Positions 1-8,055 of a DNA stretch of 36,937 bases are shown here, in pieces. Position 1 is the stretch's first letter, and each line of letters opens with the position of its first letter. The position numbers and the translations under genes were made by a program. The notes under the pieces are model-generated. The model was not told the origin of the DNA and ran no database searches. It saw nothing but the letters and a program-made list of their open reading frames with translations. Origin of the DNA: Gemmatimonadota bacterium (GTDB lineage: Bacteria > Gemmatimonadota > Gemmatimonadetes > Gemmatimonadales > Gemmatimonadaceae); contig QHUA01000118.1 of assembly GCA_003221805.1 (NCBI GenBank), positions 1 through 36,937 of the forward strand, given 5' to 3'.

Positions 1-303
1 ACGAGCGCCGGCCGTCAGTCGTTGGCGAAAGTCGAAGAAGGAACGGTCGAGGGCGAGGATCTGAGCGGCCGCATCGAACGATCAGTCCGCGATGCCAACG
101 ATATGATTTCGCACATGACTCAACGTCTGGCCGAGGTGTCGCACGGTACAGCGGGCTTCTCGCGCGCGATGCATGGTGTCGCGGTGTCGAGCGAGCACCA
201 GAGCAAGGCCCTCTCCGAAATCGCCGCCGTGGCGAGCGCGATGACCGACGCCGCCGGTCGTATCTCGGAGCTGGTCGGAACCTTTAAGCTCGGCGGCAGC
301 TGA
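1..303 (+). CDS. Methyl-accepting chemotaxis protein, C-terminal fragment
   Basis: The reading frame is open from base 1, so the gene begins outside the window and the TTG at 22 is not its start. The visible ~100 residues are an amphipathic helix with the pattern of the C-terminal arm of a chemoreceptor signalling coiled coil: an RIERSVRDANDMI stretch, then SEHQSKALSEIAAV, then the closing ISELVGTFKL typical of the last turn before the stop. Such receptors bind CheA/CheW at a hairpin tip that lies upstream and is not visible here. No CheB/CheR-docking pentapeptide is present at the C-terminus. It ends 20 bp inside the convergent glycosylasparaginase gene. It could also be a chemoreceptor-like domain of a hybrid sensor. 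Confidence 0.75.
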   Translation, partial: TSAGRQSLAKVEEGTVEGEDLSGRIERSVRDANDMISHMTQRLAEVSHGTAGFSRAMHGVAVSSEHQSKALSEIAAVASAMTDAAGRISELVGTFKLGGS

Positions 304-1405
304 CCTCAGGCATCATCGGGCGCTGTGCCCGCGAGTACTTGAAGGCCATCGGCACGAGCCGGGCACCACTGGCGTCGGCGACGGAAAATTGTCCGCCCTC
401 GTACGCGGAAGCAGCTCCGAACCGTCCATCTTTCGCCAAGGCGTAGAACTCGAGATCGAATAGCGGCCGGCCGTTGCGGTCGAGGAGTCGAGGCTCGGTC
501 AACGCGACGACTCTCTCGATCGTGCGTAGGCACGCTTGCTCGGGCGTCATCCCCTGGCGCATGAACTCCACGATCAGGAACGCGCCACACACCTTGATGT
601 TCGCTTCACCGCGGCCGGTCGACCCGGCCGCGCCGACGGTGTTGTCGCAGTACTGACCGGCGCCGACGAGCGGCGAATCGCCGACTCTGCCCGGCAGCTT
701 CCATGCGCGCCCGCTCGTCGTCGTCACCGACGAGATGTCTCCGCGCGAGTTTACCGCGTTCATGTTGATGGTGCCGGTCGTGAATTTCACGTGGAGCGGA
801 TCGTCGTACGCCACTTTGTCCGCCGGCGGCGGGGTGCCGGGATTGTCGAGCCAGTTGTCGTTCGGGTTGAGGCACGCCTTCCAGCGCAGCCAGTCCTGCC
901 GGCTTTTTTCGGTGAGAAGGTTTTGCTCCTTGAATCCCATCTCCAGGGCGAACTTTTTGGCGCCGGGCCCGACCAACAGGATGTGATCCGTGTAGTCCAT
1001 TACCGCCTTGGCGACATTCGACGGCGTCGCGATGTCCTGGAGCGCGGCAACGGCGCCGGCGCGTTTGGTGGGACCGTGCATGCACGAGGCGTCCAGCTCG
1101 ACGACGCCCTCCTCGTTGGGCAATCCGCCGAGGCCCACCGCCTGGTCATCGGGATCGAGCTCCTCGATGTTGACGCCGGCGATGATGGCGTCGAGGGTGT
1201 CGGCGTTCTGCTTCGTGATCATGTCGTAGGCGCGGGCGACGCCGCGGATGCCGTTGGCGGAGGCGACGACGACAGGCGGCCCTGCAAAATCGCCGACGCG
1301 ATCGCCACTGCGCTCGAGAATCTCCGCGCGCGCTGGGCGGTGGAGCGTCAGGCCAGCAGCAGTTGCTGCACCGATGCCGATGAATTCTCGTCTAGTAACT
1401 GTCAC
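284..1405 (-). CDS. Exported N4-(beta-N-acetylglucosaminyl)-L-asparaginase family (Ntn-hydrolase, T2)
   Basis: A 373-residue glycosylasparaginase-type amidohydrolase that would release aspartate from asparagine-linked substrates. The N-terminus has a Tat signal (TRREFIGIG, then AATAAGLTLHRPARA), so export to the periplasm in a folded state is predicted. The autoproteolysis site is TGTINM: Thr212 after Gly211 aligns with the mature beta-subunit N-terminal Thr of the family. Downstream SSVTTTSG and GRVGDSPLVGAG (about 225-250) match the substrate-binding block of bacterial glycosylasparaginases. The start is a GTG at 1405, chosen because GGAGG lies 7 bases upstream; an ATG inside that spacer opens only a very short frame. 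It follows the truncated asparaginase remnant on the same strand and is divergent from the aspartase, which would use its product. Strict substrate (glycoasparagine or free asparagine) cannot be told from sequence. Confidence 0.88.
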   Translation of the reverse strand: MTVTRREFIGIGAATAAGLTLHRPARAEILERSGDRVGDFAGPPVVVASANGIRGVARAYDMITKQNADTLDAIIAGVNIEELDPDDQAVGLGGLPNEEGVVELDASCMHGPTKRAGAVAALQDIATPSNVAKAVMDYTDHILLVGPGAKKFALEMGFKEQNLLTEKSRQDWLRWKACLNPNDNWLDNPGTPPPADKVAYDDPLHVKFTTGTINMNAVNSRGDISSVTTTSGRAWKLPGRVGDSPLVGAGQYCDNTVGAAGSTGRGEANIKVCGAFLIVEFMRQGMTPEQACLRTIERVVALTEPRLLDRNGRPLFDLEFYALAKDGRFGAASAYEGGQFSVADASGARLVPMAFKYSRAQRPMMPEVSCRRA

Positions 1406-1421
1406 TTTTCATCCTCCGCTA

Positions 1422-1610
1422 AAAGACAACTGCCTGCTGGGCGCTGACCGCTTCTATCGCCGATCGCTAACCGCTGCCTACGACGGGACAGATCGCGTGG
1501 CGTGACAGCAAAGGCGTTGTTCGTCAGAGCGTTGCGAAGATCTGTCTAGTCGTTTGCAGCGGTAAGCGCTTAGCGCAAAAGCGGTCAGCGCTCAGCAGGT
1601 AGTTGTCTTT
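1422..1610. repeat. Heptad-word inverted repeat element (copy A)
   Basis: Two arms, about 1422-1494 and 1539-1610, are reverse complements over about 73 bp with roughly four in five positions matching, separated by about 44 bp. Each arm is itself a run of degenerate 7-mers: the right arm reads AGCGGTA, AGCGCTT, AGCGCAA, (A)AGCGGTC, AGCGCTC, AGCAGGT. The left arm shows the complementary words (GACCGCT, GATCGCT, AACCGCT). It lies between the truncated asparaginase remnant and the GTG start of the glycosylasparaginase, so its transcript would form a long hairpin in the leader of the latter. Function unknown. Confidence 0.75.
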
Positions 1611-1633
1611 GTGTTTGGGAAAGCAGTGTTTCT

Positions 1634-1894
1634 TTAATCCTTGTAAATCTTTACAGTGCCGCGCTCCAGAATCTCGTATCCGGTGTGCAGCGCAATCGTC
1701 AGAGTGTCGATGTACGCTTTCTCCACCGCCGGCGTCATGCGGGATCGAAGGATGGTCCCGGCGCCACCGTGGATCACCATTACGTACGTAGGCGCAGATG
1801 CTGCTTGTGATTGAGCGACAGAGGAAAGACCGAGGGACAGCAGGGAGACGGAGAGGCCGGCACACGCGGCCAGTCGGAGAAAATGGCGGGTCAT
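1634..1894 (-). pseudogene. Truncated isoaspartyl peptidase/L-asparaginase (IaaA-like) remnant
   Basis: An 86-codon frame that keeps only the start of a plant-type asparaginase/isoaspartyl peptidase. A signal peptide (AACAGLSVSLLSLGLSSVA, ending AQSQA) is followed by VMVIHGGAGTI, the family's hallmark N-terminal motif, and the following helix up to GYEILERG. The frame then diverges into TVKIYKD and stops. Family members run about 300 residues and carry the nucleophilic Thr near residue 180, so this copy lacks the active site and the whole beta subunit. The truncation lies about 20 bp from the heptad element 1422-1610. It is co-directional with the related hydrolase at 284-1405, so an older pair of asparaginase-type genes probably decayed. 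Expression as a short peptide is possible but nothing supports it. Confidence 0.7.
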
Positions 1895-1988
1895 ATTCGG
1901 ATTGGACGGGGGATGCTTTGCCGCCCGCAGCCACTAGCGGGCGCGTGCCTTCAATAAGGTATGGGGTCTTTATAGCTTCCCGCTACGC

Positions 1989-3464
1989 ATGAAATCCCCA
2001 CGCCCTTCCCGTCTCAGAAAGCTGCGTCTCGAAGCGGCGGAGGGACCGCGTGTCGATCTGTCGGGACCGACGCGTCGGGAGCACGACCTGCTCGGAGAGC
2101 GAGATGTACCCGCCGGCGCTCTCTATGGAATCCAGACACTGCGCGCAATGGAGAACTTCTGCATCTCGGGAATCGAGCTTCGTGAATTCCCGACTCTGGT
2201 CGCCGCGCTCGCCACCGTGAAAGAAGCAGCCGCGTTGGCCAATCTCGAGCTGAGGCTCATCGATCGCGAGATCGTCGACGCGATTTCGCAGGCGGCGGGC
2301 GAGATCAGAGACGGGCTGCACCACGACCACTTCCGCGTCGACATGATTCAGGGCGGAGCCGGAACTTCGTCCAACATGAACGCCAACGAAGTGATGGCCA
2401 ACCGCGCGCTCGAGATCCTCGGCAAAGCGCGCGGGCAGTACGACATCGTTCATCCCAACAATCATCTCAATCTGAGCCAGTCGACGAACGACGTCTATCC
2501 GACGGCGGTGAAGCTCGCGCTTCATACCAGTATTTCCGATCTGCAACTGGCGATGATCGCGCTGGCAGCCGCATTTCTCCACAAGGGCGAAGAGTTCGCG
2601 GCGTTCATCAAGATGGGACGGACCCAACTCCAGGACGCCGTCCCGATGACTCTCGGTCAGGAGTTCAACGCCTTCGCGCATACCATGCTCGAGGACGTCG
2701 ATCGACTCGGCGAGGCGCAGGCGCTGATCCGCGAGATCAACATGGGGGCGACGGCGATCGGCACCGGTATCAACGCTGCACCGGGATACGCCGAGAGCGT
2801 GCGGCGACACCTGGAGCACATAACGGGACTGCCGCTGATTACAGCGCCCGATCTAGTCGAAGCGACGGCTGATACCGGTGCGTTCGTGCAGCTCTCCGGA
2901 GTTCTTAAGCGCTGCGCGGTGAAGCTCTCCAAGATCTGCAACGACCTGCGACTACTCAGCTCAGGCCCGCGCGCCGGACTTGGCGAGATCAATCTCCCCC
3001 CAATGCAACCAGGCTCTTCGATCATGCCCGGCAAGGTGAATCCCGTCATTCCCGAGATGGTGAACCAGGTCTGCTTCGACATCATCGGCGGCGACGTCAC
3101 GGTGACGATGGCGGCAGAGGCGGGGCAGCTCCAGCTCAACGTCTTCGAGCCGATCATAGCATTCAGACTGCTCAGCGGAATGACATACCTCGCGCGCGCC
3201 TGTAAAATCCTGCAAGACCGCTGCATCGAGGGAATCACCGCGAATCGCGAGCGGATGCAGAGCTTCGTCGAGCAGTCGGTTGGCGTCATCACCGCGCTCG
3301 TACCCGTGCTTGGCTACGAGACGACCAACGAGATCGCGAAGGAAGCGCTGCAAACTGGGCGGGATGTTTACGACATCGTTTGCGAGCGCGGACTCATGAC
3401 GCGAGACCAGCTCGACCGTCTGCTAAACCCGGAAGCGATGACGGCGCCGCGGCGCACGGAATAA
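1989..3464 (+). CDS. aspA: Aspartate ammonia-lyase
   Basis: A 491-residue member of the aspartase/fumarase superfamily. The order of conserved blocks is GTSSNMNANEV (about 125-135), HLNLSQSTNDVYPTA (159-173) and the signature GSSIMPGKVNP (342-352) with the catalytic serine loop. NPVIPEMVNQVCF directly after the signature is the aspartase form rather than the fumarase form, so deamination of aspartate to fumarate is the likely reaction. About 30 residues precede the usual start near REHDLLGERDVPAGALYG, so the true start may be different, but I see no better in-frame start and no good Shine-Dalgarno sequence before 1989. It is divergent from the asparaginase-type genes, giving an asparagine-to-aspartate-to-fumarate route. 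Cytoplasmic, tetrameric in known relatives. Confidence 0.9.
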   Translation: MKSPRPSRLRKLRLEAAEGPRVDLSGPTRREHDLLGERDVPAGALYGIQTLRAMENFCISGIELREFPTLVAALATVKEAAALANLELRLIDREIVDAISQAAGEIRDGLHHDHFRVDMIQGGAGTSSNMNANEVMANRALEILGKARGQYDIVHPNNHLNLSQSTNDVYPTAVKLALHTSISDLQLAMIALAAAFLHKGEEFAAFIKMGRTQLQDAVPMTLGQEFNAFAHTMLEDVDRLGEAQALIREINMGATAIGTGINAAPGYAESVRRHLEHITGLPLITAPDLVEATADTGAFVQLSGVLKRCAVKLSKICNDLRLLSSGPRAGLGEINLPPMQPGSSIMPGKVNPVIPEMVNQVCFDIIGGDVTVTMAAEAGQLQLNVFEPIIAFRLLSGMTYLARACKILQDRCIEGITANRERMQSFVEQSVGVITALVPVLGYETTNEIAKEALQTGRDVYDIVCERGLMTRDQLDRLLNPEAMTAPRRTE

Positions 3465-3570
3465 CCTTACGCGTCACTCGAAAATTCTGCGCGTGTGAGA
3501 GAAATCGGGGCGGCTCTTGCCCTCCCACATCGACTCGTCGAGAGTTAGCTTGTACGTGCAAAATCCGGGA

Positions 3571-3619
3571 AAAAGAGCAGTCAATAAACCCGTGACACCT
3601 CTTGCACAACTGCTCTTTT
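3571..3619 (+). terminator. Inverted repeat between aspA and ctaC
   Basis: AAAAGAGCAGT (3571-3581) and ACTGCTCTTTT (3609-3619) are perfect 11-bp reverse complements with a 27-base loop. The 3' arm ends in four Ts, so it may be a weak intrinsic terminator for aspA. The large loop and A/T-rich stem make it poor as a terminator. It lies 70 bp before the ctaC start and could equally be a regulatory site for the oxidase operon. The rest of the 3465-3688 gap holds nothing I recognise. Confidence 0.4.
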
Positions 3620-3688
3620 ATCGTGCGTAGCTTCACCCCGGCGAAGGTGGAACACTCCCAACACGACGAGAACAGGATTTCCTTCCGC

Positions 3689-5134
3689 ATGAAAGGTTCC
3701 GACCGCCTCCGGCGGCTTGCATGCTACGCCGTGATCGCCGCGCTCGCCGTCGCGGCGGTATCCTGCAACGAAGCGCATCCCAACACCACGCTGGTCCCGC
3801 ACTCCGATTTCGGCCGCGAGATCGATTTTCTGTGGAACCGTCTTCTTCTCCTCGGCACGATCGTATTCATCCTCGTCGAGGGGGCGCTGGTTTACGTCGT
3901 TTTCAAATATCGGCGGAGAGAGAATCAGGGTACTCCCCCACAGACCCACGGCAGCACCAAGCTGGAGATCGCCTGGACGCTGATCCCGGCGGTCATTCTG
4001 GTTTTCATCGCCGTGCCGACGGTGAAGACGATCTTCATCACCCAGGCGCAGGCGGCGCCCGGCTCGCTCAACATCGACGTCACCGGCCACCAATGGTGGT
4101 GGGAATTCAGATATCCCGAGTACGGAGTCACCACGGCGAACGAGATCTACATTCCGGTCGGGCGCACCGTGAATTTCAGACTTCGCTCGGCCGACGTTAT
4201 TCACTCGTTCTGGACTCCGCAGCTCGGTGGCAAGCGCGACGTCGTGACGAACCGCACGAACTACCTCTGGTACACGCCCGACAGCTCGATCGCGAGTAGC
4301 GTCTGGAACGGATTCTGTGCCGAGTACTGCGGCTCGTCGCACGCGAACATGCGCTTCAGGGTTTTCACCGTCACGCAAGCACAGTTTGATTCGTGGATCG
4401 CCGGCCAGAAAATGCCGGCGAGATTCGGCGCCGTCGCCGGGCCGACACCTCCGGCGGGCGGCCAGATCCCGCCGCCAATGGAAGCGCCGGGCATGAGCGT
4501 TCCTGCCGGCGCGAATGCGCCGTCGCAGACGGCACAGGGCGCCGCACCAAGAATCGCGCGGCAAAGTTCAGGGACCCAGGCGCCCGGCGGTGCGCAGCCC
4601 GCAATTCCGCGTCCGCAAACTCCGGCAGCAAATCCAGGCGCACAGACCAGCGTCGGTGGCGTGACTCCATCAACTGGTGCAGCTTCGATTCCAGGAGCAC
4701 TTCCAGCCGGATACATCTTTCCCCGCGCGAACATTCCTGATTACGCCATTCCACATACGCCGATTCCTGCCGATCTGAAATTCACTGCCGGCCTTACGGG
4801 TAGTGCTGCGCGCGGCAAACAGGTCTTCTCCGGCGCCGCGTGCATCGGGTGCCACTCGATTGCGGGCAACCCGGCGGCGATGGGTGTGCTTGGTCCCAAT
4901 CTCACCCACGTCGGATCGCGCAGTATTATCGCGGCCGGCCGCTATCCCAACACCGCGGCATATCTCGCGCTCTGGATCAAGAACGCGCGCAAGATGAAAC
5001 CCGATGTGTTGATGCCGACGCTCGGCATGGACGAATACGATCCTGTTCTCAAAGCGAAAGTCACATCTGCCAACGGCGGACTAACCGATCAGCAGATTGC
5101 CGACATCGTTGCTTACCTCACTGCACTGAAGTAA
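3689..5134 (+). CDS. ctaC: Cytochrome c oxidase subunit II with fused cytochrome c (caa3 type)
   Basis: This subunit accepts electrons at the CuA centre of the terminal oxidase. With the ATG at 3689 the 481-residue product starts with a lipoprotein signal ending AAVSC (Cys26). An ATG-less extension back to 3602 is open but would bury that signal. Two membrane helices follow (about 50-72 and 96-113). The CuA ligands are His172 (VIHSFW) and Cys210, Glu212, Cys214, His218 and Met221 in CAEYCGSSHANM. Residues about 245-360 form a Pro/Ala/Gly/Thr-rich linker of over 100 residues. The C-terminal domain has a haem c site, CIGCH (385-389), with Met442 or Met447 as distal ligand. The fused haem domain makes this a caa3-type enzyme that carries its own cytochrome c. 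First gene of a five-gene operon. Confidence 0.95.
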   Translation: MKGSDRLRRLACYAVIAALAVAAVSCNEAHPNTTLVPHSDFGREIDFLWNRLLLLGTIVFILVEGALVYVVFKYRRRENQGTPPQTHGSTKLEIAWTLIPAVILVFIAVPTVKTIFITQAQAAPGSLNIDVTGHQWWWEFRYPEYGVTTANEIYIPVGRTVNFRLRSADVIHSFWTPQLGGKRDVVTNRTNYLWYTPDSSIASSVWNGFCAEYCGSSHANMRFRVFTVTQAQFDSWIAGQKMPARFGAVAGPTPPAGGQIPPPMEAPGMSVPAGANAPSQTAQGAAPRIARQSSGTQAPGGAQPAIPRPQTPAANPGAQTSVGGVTPSTGAASIPGALPAGYIFPRANIPDYAIPHTPIPADLKFTAGLTGSAARGKQVFSGAACIGCHSIAGNPAAMGVLGPNLTHVGSRSIIAAGRYPNTAAYLALWIKNARKMKPDVLMPTLGMDEYDPVLKAKVTSANGGLTDQQIADIVAYLTALK

Positions 5135-5147
5135 CCGGAGACCAGAC

Positions 5148-7001
5148 TTGGCAACCACTGCAATCCGAACCCCGGCGTATGGCGCCGAGTATCCCGGTGA
5201 GCACGGCGGGCTCTATAGCTGGCTGGCCACCGTCGATCACAAGCGGATCGGCATCCTCTACCTCTACACCGCGCTCGGCTTCTTCATTTTCGGCGGACTC
5301 GAAGCGGTGGTCATCCGCGCCCAACTCGGTGCCCCGAATCAGCACCTCGTCTCGGCCGAGTTCTATAATCAGTTATTCACGATGCACGGGACGACCATGA
5401 TCTTCCTCGCGATCATGCCGCTCTCGTCAGCCTTCTTCAACTTCTTGATCCCATTGCAGATTGGCGCGCGCGACGTCGCCTTCCCGCGTCTCAATGCGTT
5501 CAGCTACTGGGTGTACCTCTTCGGCGGATTGTTCATCACCCTCCCGATCTTTTTCGCCGTCGCGCCGAACGGAGGCTGGTTCGGCTACGCACCGCTCACC
5601 ACCAAGGCCTATTCGCCCGGGCTCAACATCGACTTCTGGGTCATCGGTCTGCAGATCCTCGGCGTATCGTCGCTGGCGGCAGCGTTCAACTTCCTGACTA
5701 CGATCATCAATCTGCGCGCGCCCGGCATGACGCTCATGCGCATGCCGATGTTCACCTGGATGGCGTTCGTAGTACAGGTGCTGCTGGTGCTGGCGTTCCC
5801 GGTCATCACCATCGCGCTGGTTTTCCTGCTATTCGATCGATTCTTCGGCACCAACTTCTACAACACCGTCAGCGCGGGGGCCGACCCGCTGCTCTGGCAG
5901 CATCTCTTCTGGATTTTCGGACACCCCGAGGTCTACATCCTGGTTCTGCCGGCATTCGGCCTTGTGTCCGAGGTGATACCTGTCTACTCCAGGAAGCCGC
6001 TATTCGGATATCCGGTGATGGTCTATTCAGGAATCCTCATCGCAGTGCTCGGCTTCGGCGTTTGGGCCCATCACATGTTCGCCGTAGGAATGGGACCGAT
6101 TGCTGACACGTTCTTCGGCCTGACTACGATGCTCATCGCCATTCCGACCGGAGTGAAGATCTTCAACTGGATCGCGACGATGGCGCAAGGCGCAGTCCGT
6201 TATACCACGGCGATGTTGTTCGGCGTCTCGCTCGTCGGACTGTTCACCATCGGCGGCATCTCGGGGATCATGCACTCTTCGCCACCAGCCGATCTACAGC
6301 AGACGGACACGTATTTCATCGTCGCGCACTTCCACTACGTGCTGTTCGGCGGCTCGATCATGGGAATCTTCGCCGGCATCTATCACTACTTCCCGAAGAT
6401 CACCGGCAGAATGCTCGACGAGAAGCTGGGCAAATGGCATTTCTGGCTGATGTTCATTGCCATGAACCTCACGTTCTTCCCAATGCATTTCTCGGGGATG
6501 CTCGGCATGCCGCGCCGCATCTACACCTACGATGCCGGCCAGGGCTGGGACCTCTACAACGCGATGTCCACCATCGGCGCCATGATTTTCCCGATCGCCA
6601 TGCTGTTCTTCATCTACAACTTCTTCAAGAGTCGGAGGAGCGGTGAGATTGCCGGCTCGAATCCGTGGGGAGCCGGCACTCTGGAGTGGAGCATTCCCAG
6701 TCCGCCGCCCGAGTACAACTTCGCCAAGATTCCGACCGTGACCACTCGCTATCCGCTCTGGGAAGGCAAGGAACCGGATCACGAGAGCGCGCGCATCAAC
6801 GCGCAGGAAGGAAAGACGCCGCACGAGCTGGGGATCATCATTCCGTACAGCACCATGAAGCCGCTCTTGGTGGCGGCCGGACTGATAATCATGTTCTGCG
6901 GATTGATCTGGTCGCACGTGCTCCTCGCCGTCGGTGCTGGCACGCTGATTCTTTCTCTTTACAGCTGGCTCCTGAGCCCGCTCGAGCCGGAGCATTCCTA
7001 G
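5148..7001 (+). CDS. ctaD: Cytochrome c oxidase subunit I
   Basis: The 617-residue catalytic subunit reduces oxygen to water and pumps protons. The start is TTG at 5148, supported by GGAG 7 bases upstream and by the MAT opening shared with subunit III. Visible ligands are His80 for haem a (FTMHGTTM), His259 with the cross-link Tyr263 (FGHPEVY), His308/309 for CuB (WAHHMF), and His394/His396 (HFHYV) for haems a3 and a. Glu261 in HPEVY and the ARDVAFPRLN loop indicate the D proton pathway, and Lys337 (IPTGVKIF) the K pathway, so this is an A1-type haem-copper oxidase. About 12 or more membrane helices are visible. It lies 13 bp after ctaC and one base before ctaE. Confidence 0.97.
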   Translation: MATTAIRTPAYGAEYPGEHGGLYSWLATVDHKRIGILYLYTALGFFIFGGLEAVVIRAQLGAPNQHLVSAEFYNQLFTMHGTTMIFLAIMPLSSAFFNFLIPLQIGARDVAFPRLNAFSYWVYLFGGLFITLPIFFAVAPNGGWFGYAPLTTKAYSPGLNIDFWVIGLQILGVSSLAAAFNFLTTIINLRAPGMTLMRMPMFTWMAFVVQVLLVLAFPVITIALVFLLFDRFFGTNFYNTVSAGADPLLWQHLFWIFGHPEVYILVLPAFGLVSEVIPVYSRKPLFGYPVMVYSGILIAVLGFGVWAHHMFAVGMGPIADTFFGLTTMLIAIPTGVKIFNWIATMAQGAVRYTTAMLFGVSLVGLFTIGGISGIMHSSPPADLQQTDTYFIVAHFHYVLFGGSIMGIFAGIYHYFPKITGRMLDEKLGKWHFWLMFIAMNLTFFPMHFSGMLGMPRRIYTYDAGQGWDLYNAMSTIGAMIFPIAMLFFIYNFFKSRRSGEIAGSNPWGAGTLEWSIPSPPPEYNFAKIPTVTTRYPLWEGKEPDHESARINAQEGKTPHELGIIIPYSTMKPLLVAAGLIIMFCGLIWSHVLLAVGAGTLILSLYSWLLSPLEPEHS

Positions 7002-7002
7002 C

Positions 7003-7677
7003 ATGGCAACCTCAGTAGCGCACACCAGCGCGCCGACGCACCACCACTACACGACGCTCGGTCTCGACAGCCGGAAGGTCGCCATCTGGGCCTTCATCGG
7101 CTCGGAGTGCATGCTCTTCGTCTCACTGATTTCGACGTACCTGATTTACAAGGGACGAAGCGTCATCGGACCGTTCCCGCACGAGTCATGGACGGATCCG
7201 AGCACGGGTCAGGTGTTGAAACCGATTCTCAACATCCCGGTGACTTCGGCATCCACTTTCGTGCTGCTGATGTCTTCGCTGTTCATGGTGCTGGCGCTGG
7301 CAGCAGTGCAGAACAAGGAGCTGCCGAAGCGCACGCGCGGCGAGCGGATCCTCGGCAACTCGAAGCTGTGGCTCTTCATGACGGCGTTAGCGGGAACGAT
7401 CTTCCTCAGCTTCCAGGCGTTCGAGTTCACTTCGTTCGTACACGAAGGCCTGTCGATCAGACGAAATCTGTTCGGATCGACGTTCTTCACCCTCACCGGT
7501 TTTCACGGCGCCCACGTGACCGCCGGCGTGCTCTGGCTCGTCACGCTGCTGGCGATCGACTATCGCCGCGGACTGGGCTCGCGGGATTCGCTGCTCGTCG
7601 ACATCTGTGCCTTGTACTGGCACTTCGTCGACGTCGTCTGGATCGTGATCTTCACCCTCGTCTATCTACTCAGGTAA
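7003..7677 (+). CDS. ctaE: Cytochrome c oxidase subunit III
   Basis: A 224-residue membrane subunit of the terminal oxidase. It shows the family blocks KVAIWAFIGSECMLFVSL near the N-terminus, GFHGAHVTAGVLW (about 165-180) and the C-terminal YWHFVDVVWIVIFTLVYL. The extra loop around residues 50-75 (PHESWTDPSTGQVLKP) lies between helices. ATG at 7003 is one base after the ctaD stop, and GGAG lies about 10 bases upstream inside the ctaD end, so translation is probably coupled. Subunit III has no redox centre; in known oxidases it stabilises the proton-pumping core and lines the oxygen path. Confidence 0.95.
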   Translation: MATSVAHTSAPTHHHYTTLGLDSRKVAIWAFIGSECMLFVSLISTYLIYKGRSVIGPFPHESWTDPSTGQVLKPILNIPVTSASTFVLLMSSLFMVLALAAVQNKELPKRTRGERILGNSKLWLFMTALAGTIFLSFQAFEFTSFVHEGLSIRRNLFGSTFFTLTGFHGAHVTAGVLWLVTLLAIDYRRGLGSRDSLLVDICALYWHFVDVVWIVIFTLVYLLR

Positions 7678-7687
7678 CGGCGGAAAG

Positions 7688-8053
7688 ATGGATACTCATG
7701 CCATGAACGTTCCCGATTCCGCGGAAGCCGCTTTACACGCGCCGACCGGAGAGGTTGAGCACTCCCATCCGACCTGGTCCATATACTGGAAGGTCGCAAC
7801 CATCCTCACGATCATCACGGTCGCCGAGGTCTGGGCCTACTATATCCCCTCGTTCGTCGCGTCACGCGGGTTCGTTCCGACGCTGCTGATTCTGTCGGCG
7901 CTCAAGTTCACGATCGTGGTGATGTTCTACATGCACCTGAAGTACGATCACAGAATCTTCCGGGTGCTATTCACTGGCCCGCTTCTCATCGCCGCGCTGA
8001 CACTGCTGGCGCTGATGTTCCTCTTCGGACACCTGTACATCAAAGTCATGTAG
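7688..8053 (+). CDS. ctaF: Cytochrome c oxidase subunit IV (caa3 type)
   Basis: A 121-residue protein with three membrane helices (about 34-52, 58-79 and 89-113) and the compact prokaryotic COX IV pattern, including KFTIVVMFYMHLKYDHRIF. A GGCGGAAAG just before the ATG is a plausible ribosome site. Position between subunit III and the assembly factor, with 10 bp and 2 bp spacing, fits the usual ctaCDEFG order. The hydrophilic N-terminus rich in His and Glu is not conserved in the family as far as I know. It is a structural subunit thought to help assembly or stability of the oxidase. Confidence 0.9.
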   Translation: MDTHAMNVPDSAEAALHAPTGEVEHSHPTWSIYWKVATILTIITVAEVWAYYIPSFVASRGFVPTLLILSALKFTIVVMFYMHLKYDHRIFRVLFTGPLLIAALTLLALMFLFGHLYIKVM

Positions 8054-8055
8054 GT

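Noticed and set aside
536-1447. A 303-codon open frame on the plus strand antisense to the glycosylasparaginase gene
   Set aside because: It is a codon-position shadow in GC-rich DNA. The minus-strand product has full family motifs and a ribosome site; this frame has none.
1524-1934. A 136-codon minus-strand frame over the IaaA remnant
   Set aside because: It is in a different frame from the VIHGGAGTI motif and crosses the heptad repeat; no homology seen.
3602-3688. Upstream start of ctaC
   Set aside because: It would place 29 residues before a well-formed lipoprotein signal; the ATG at 3689 fits the signal better.
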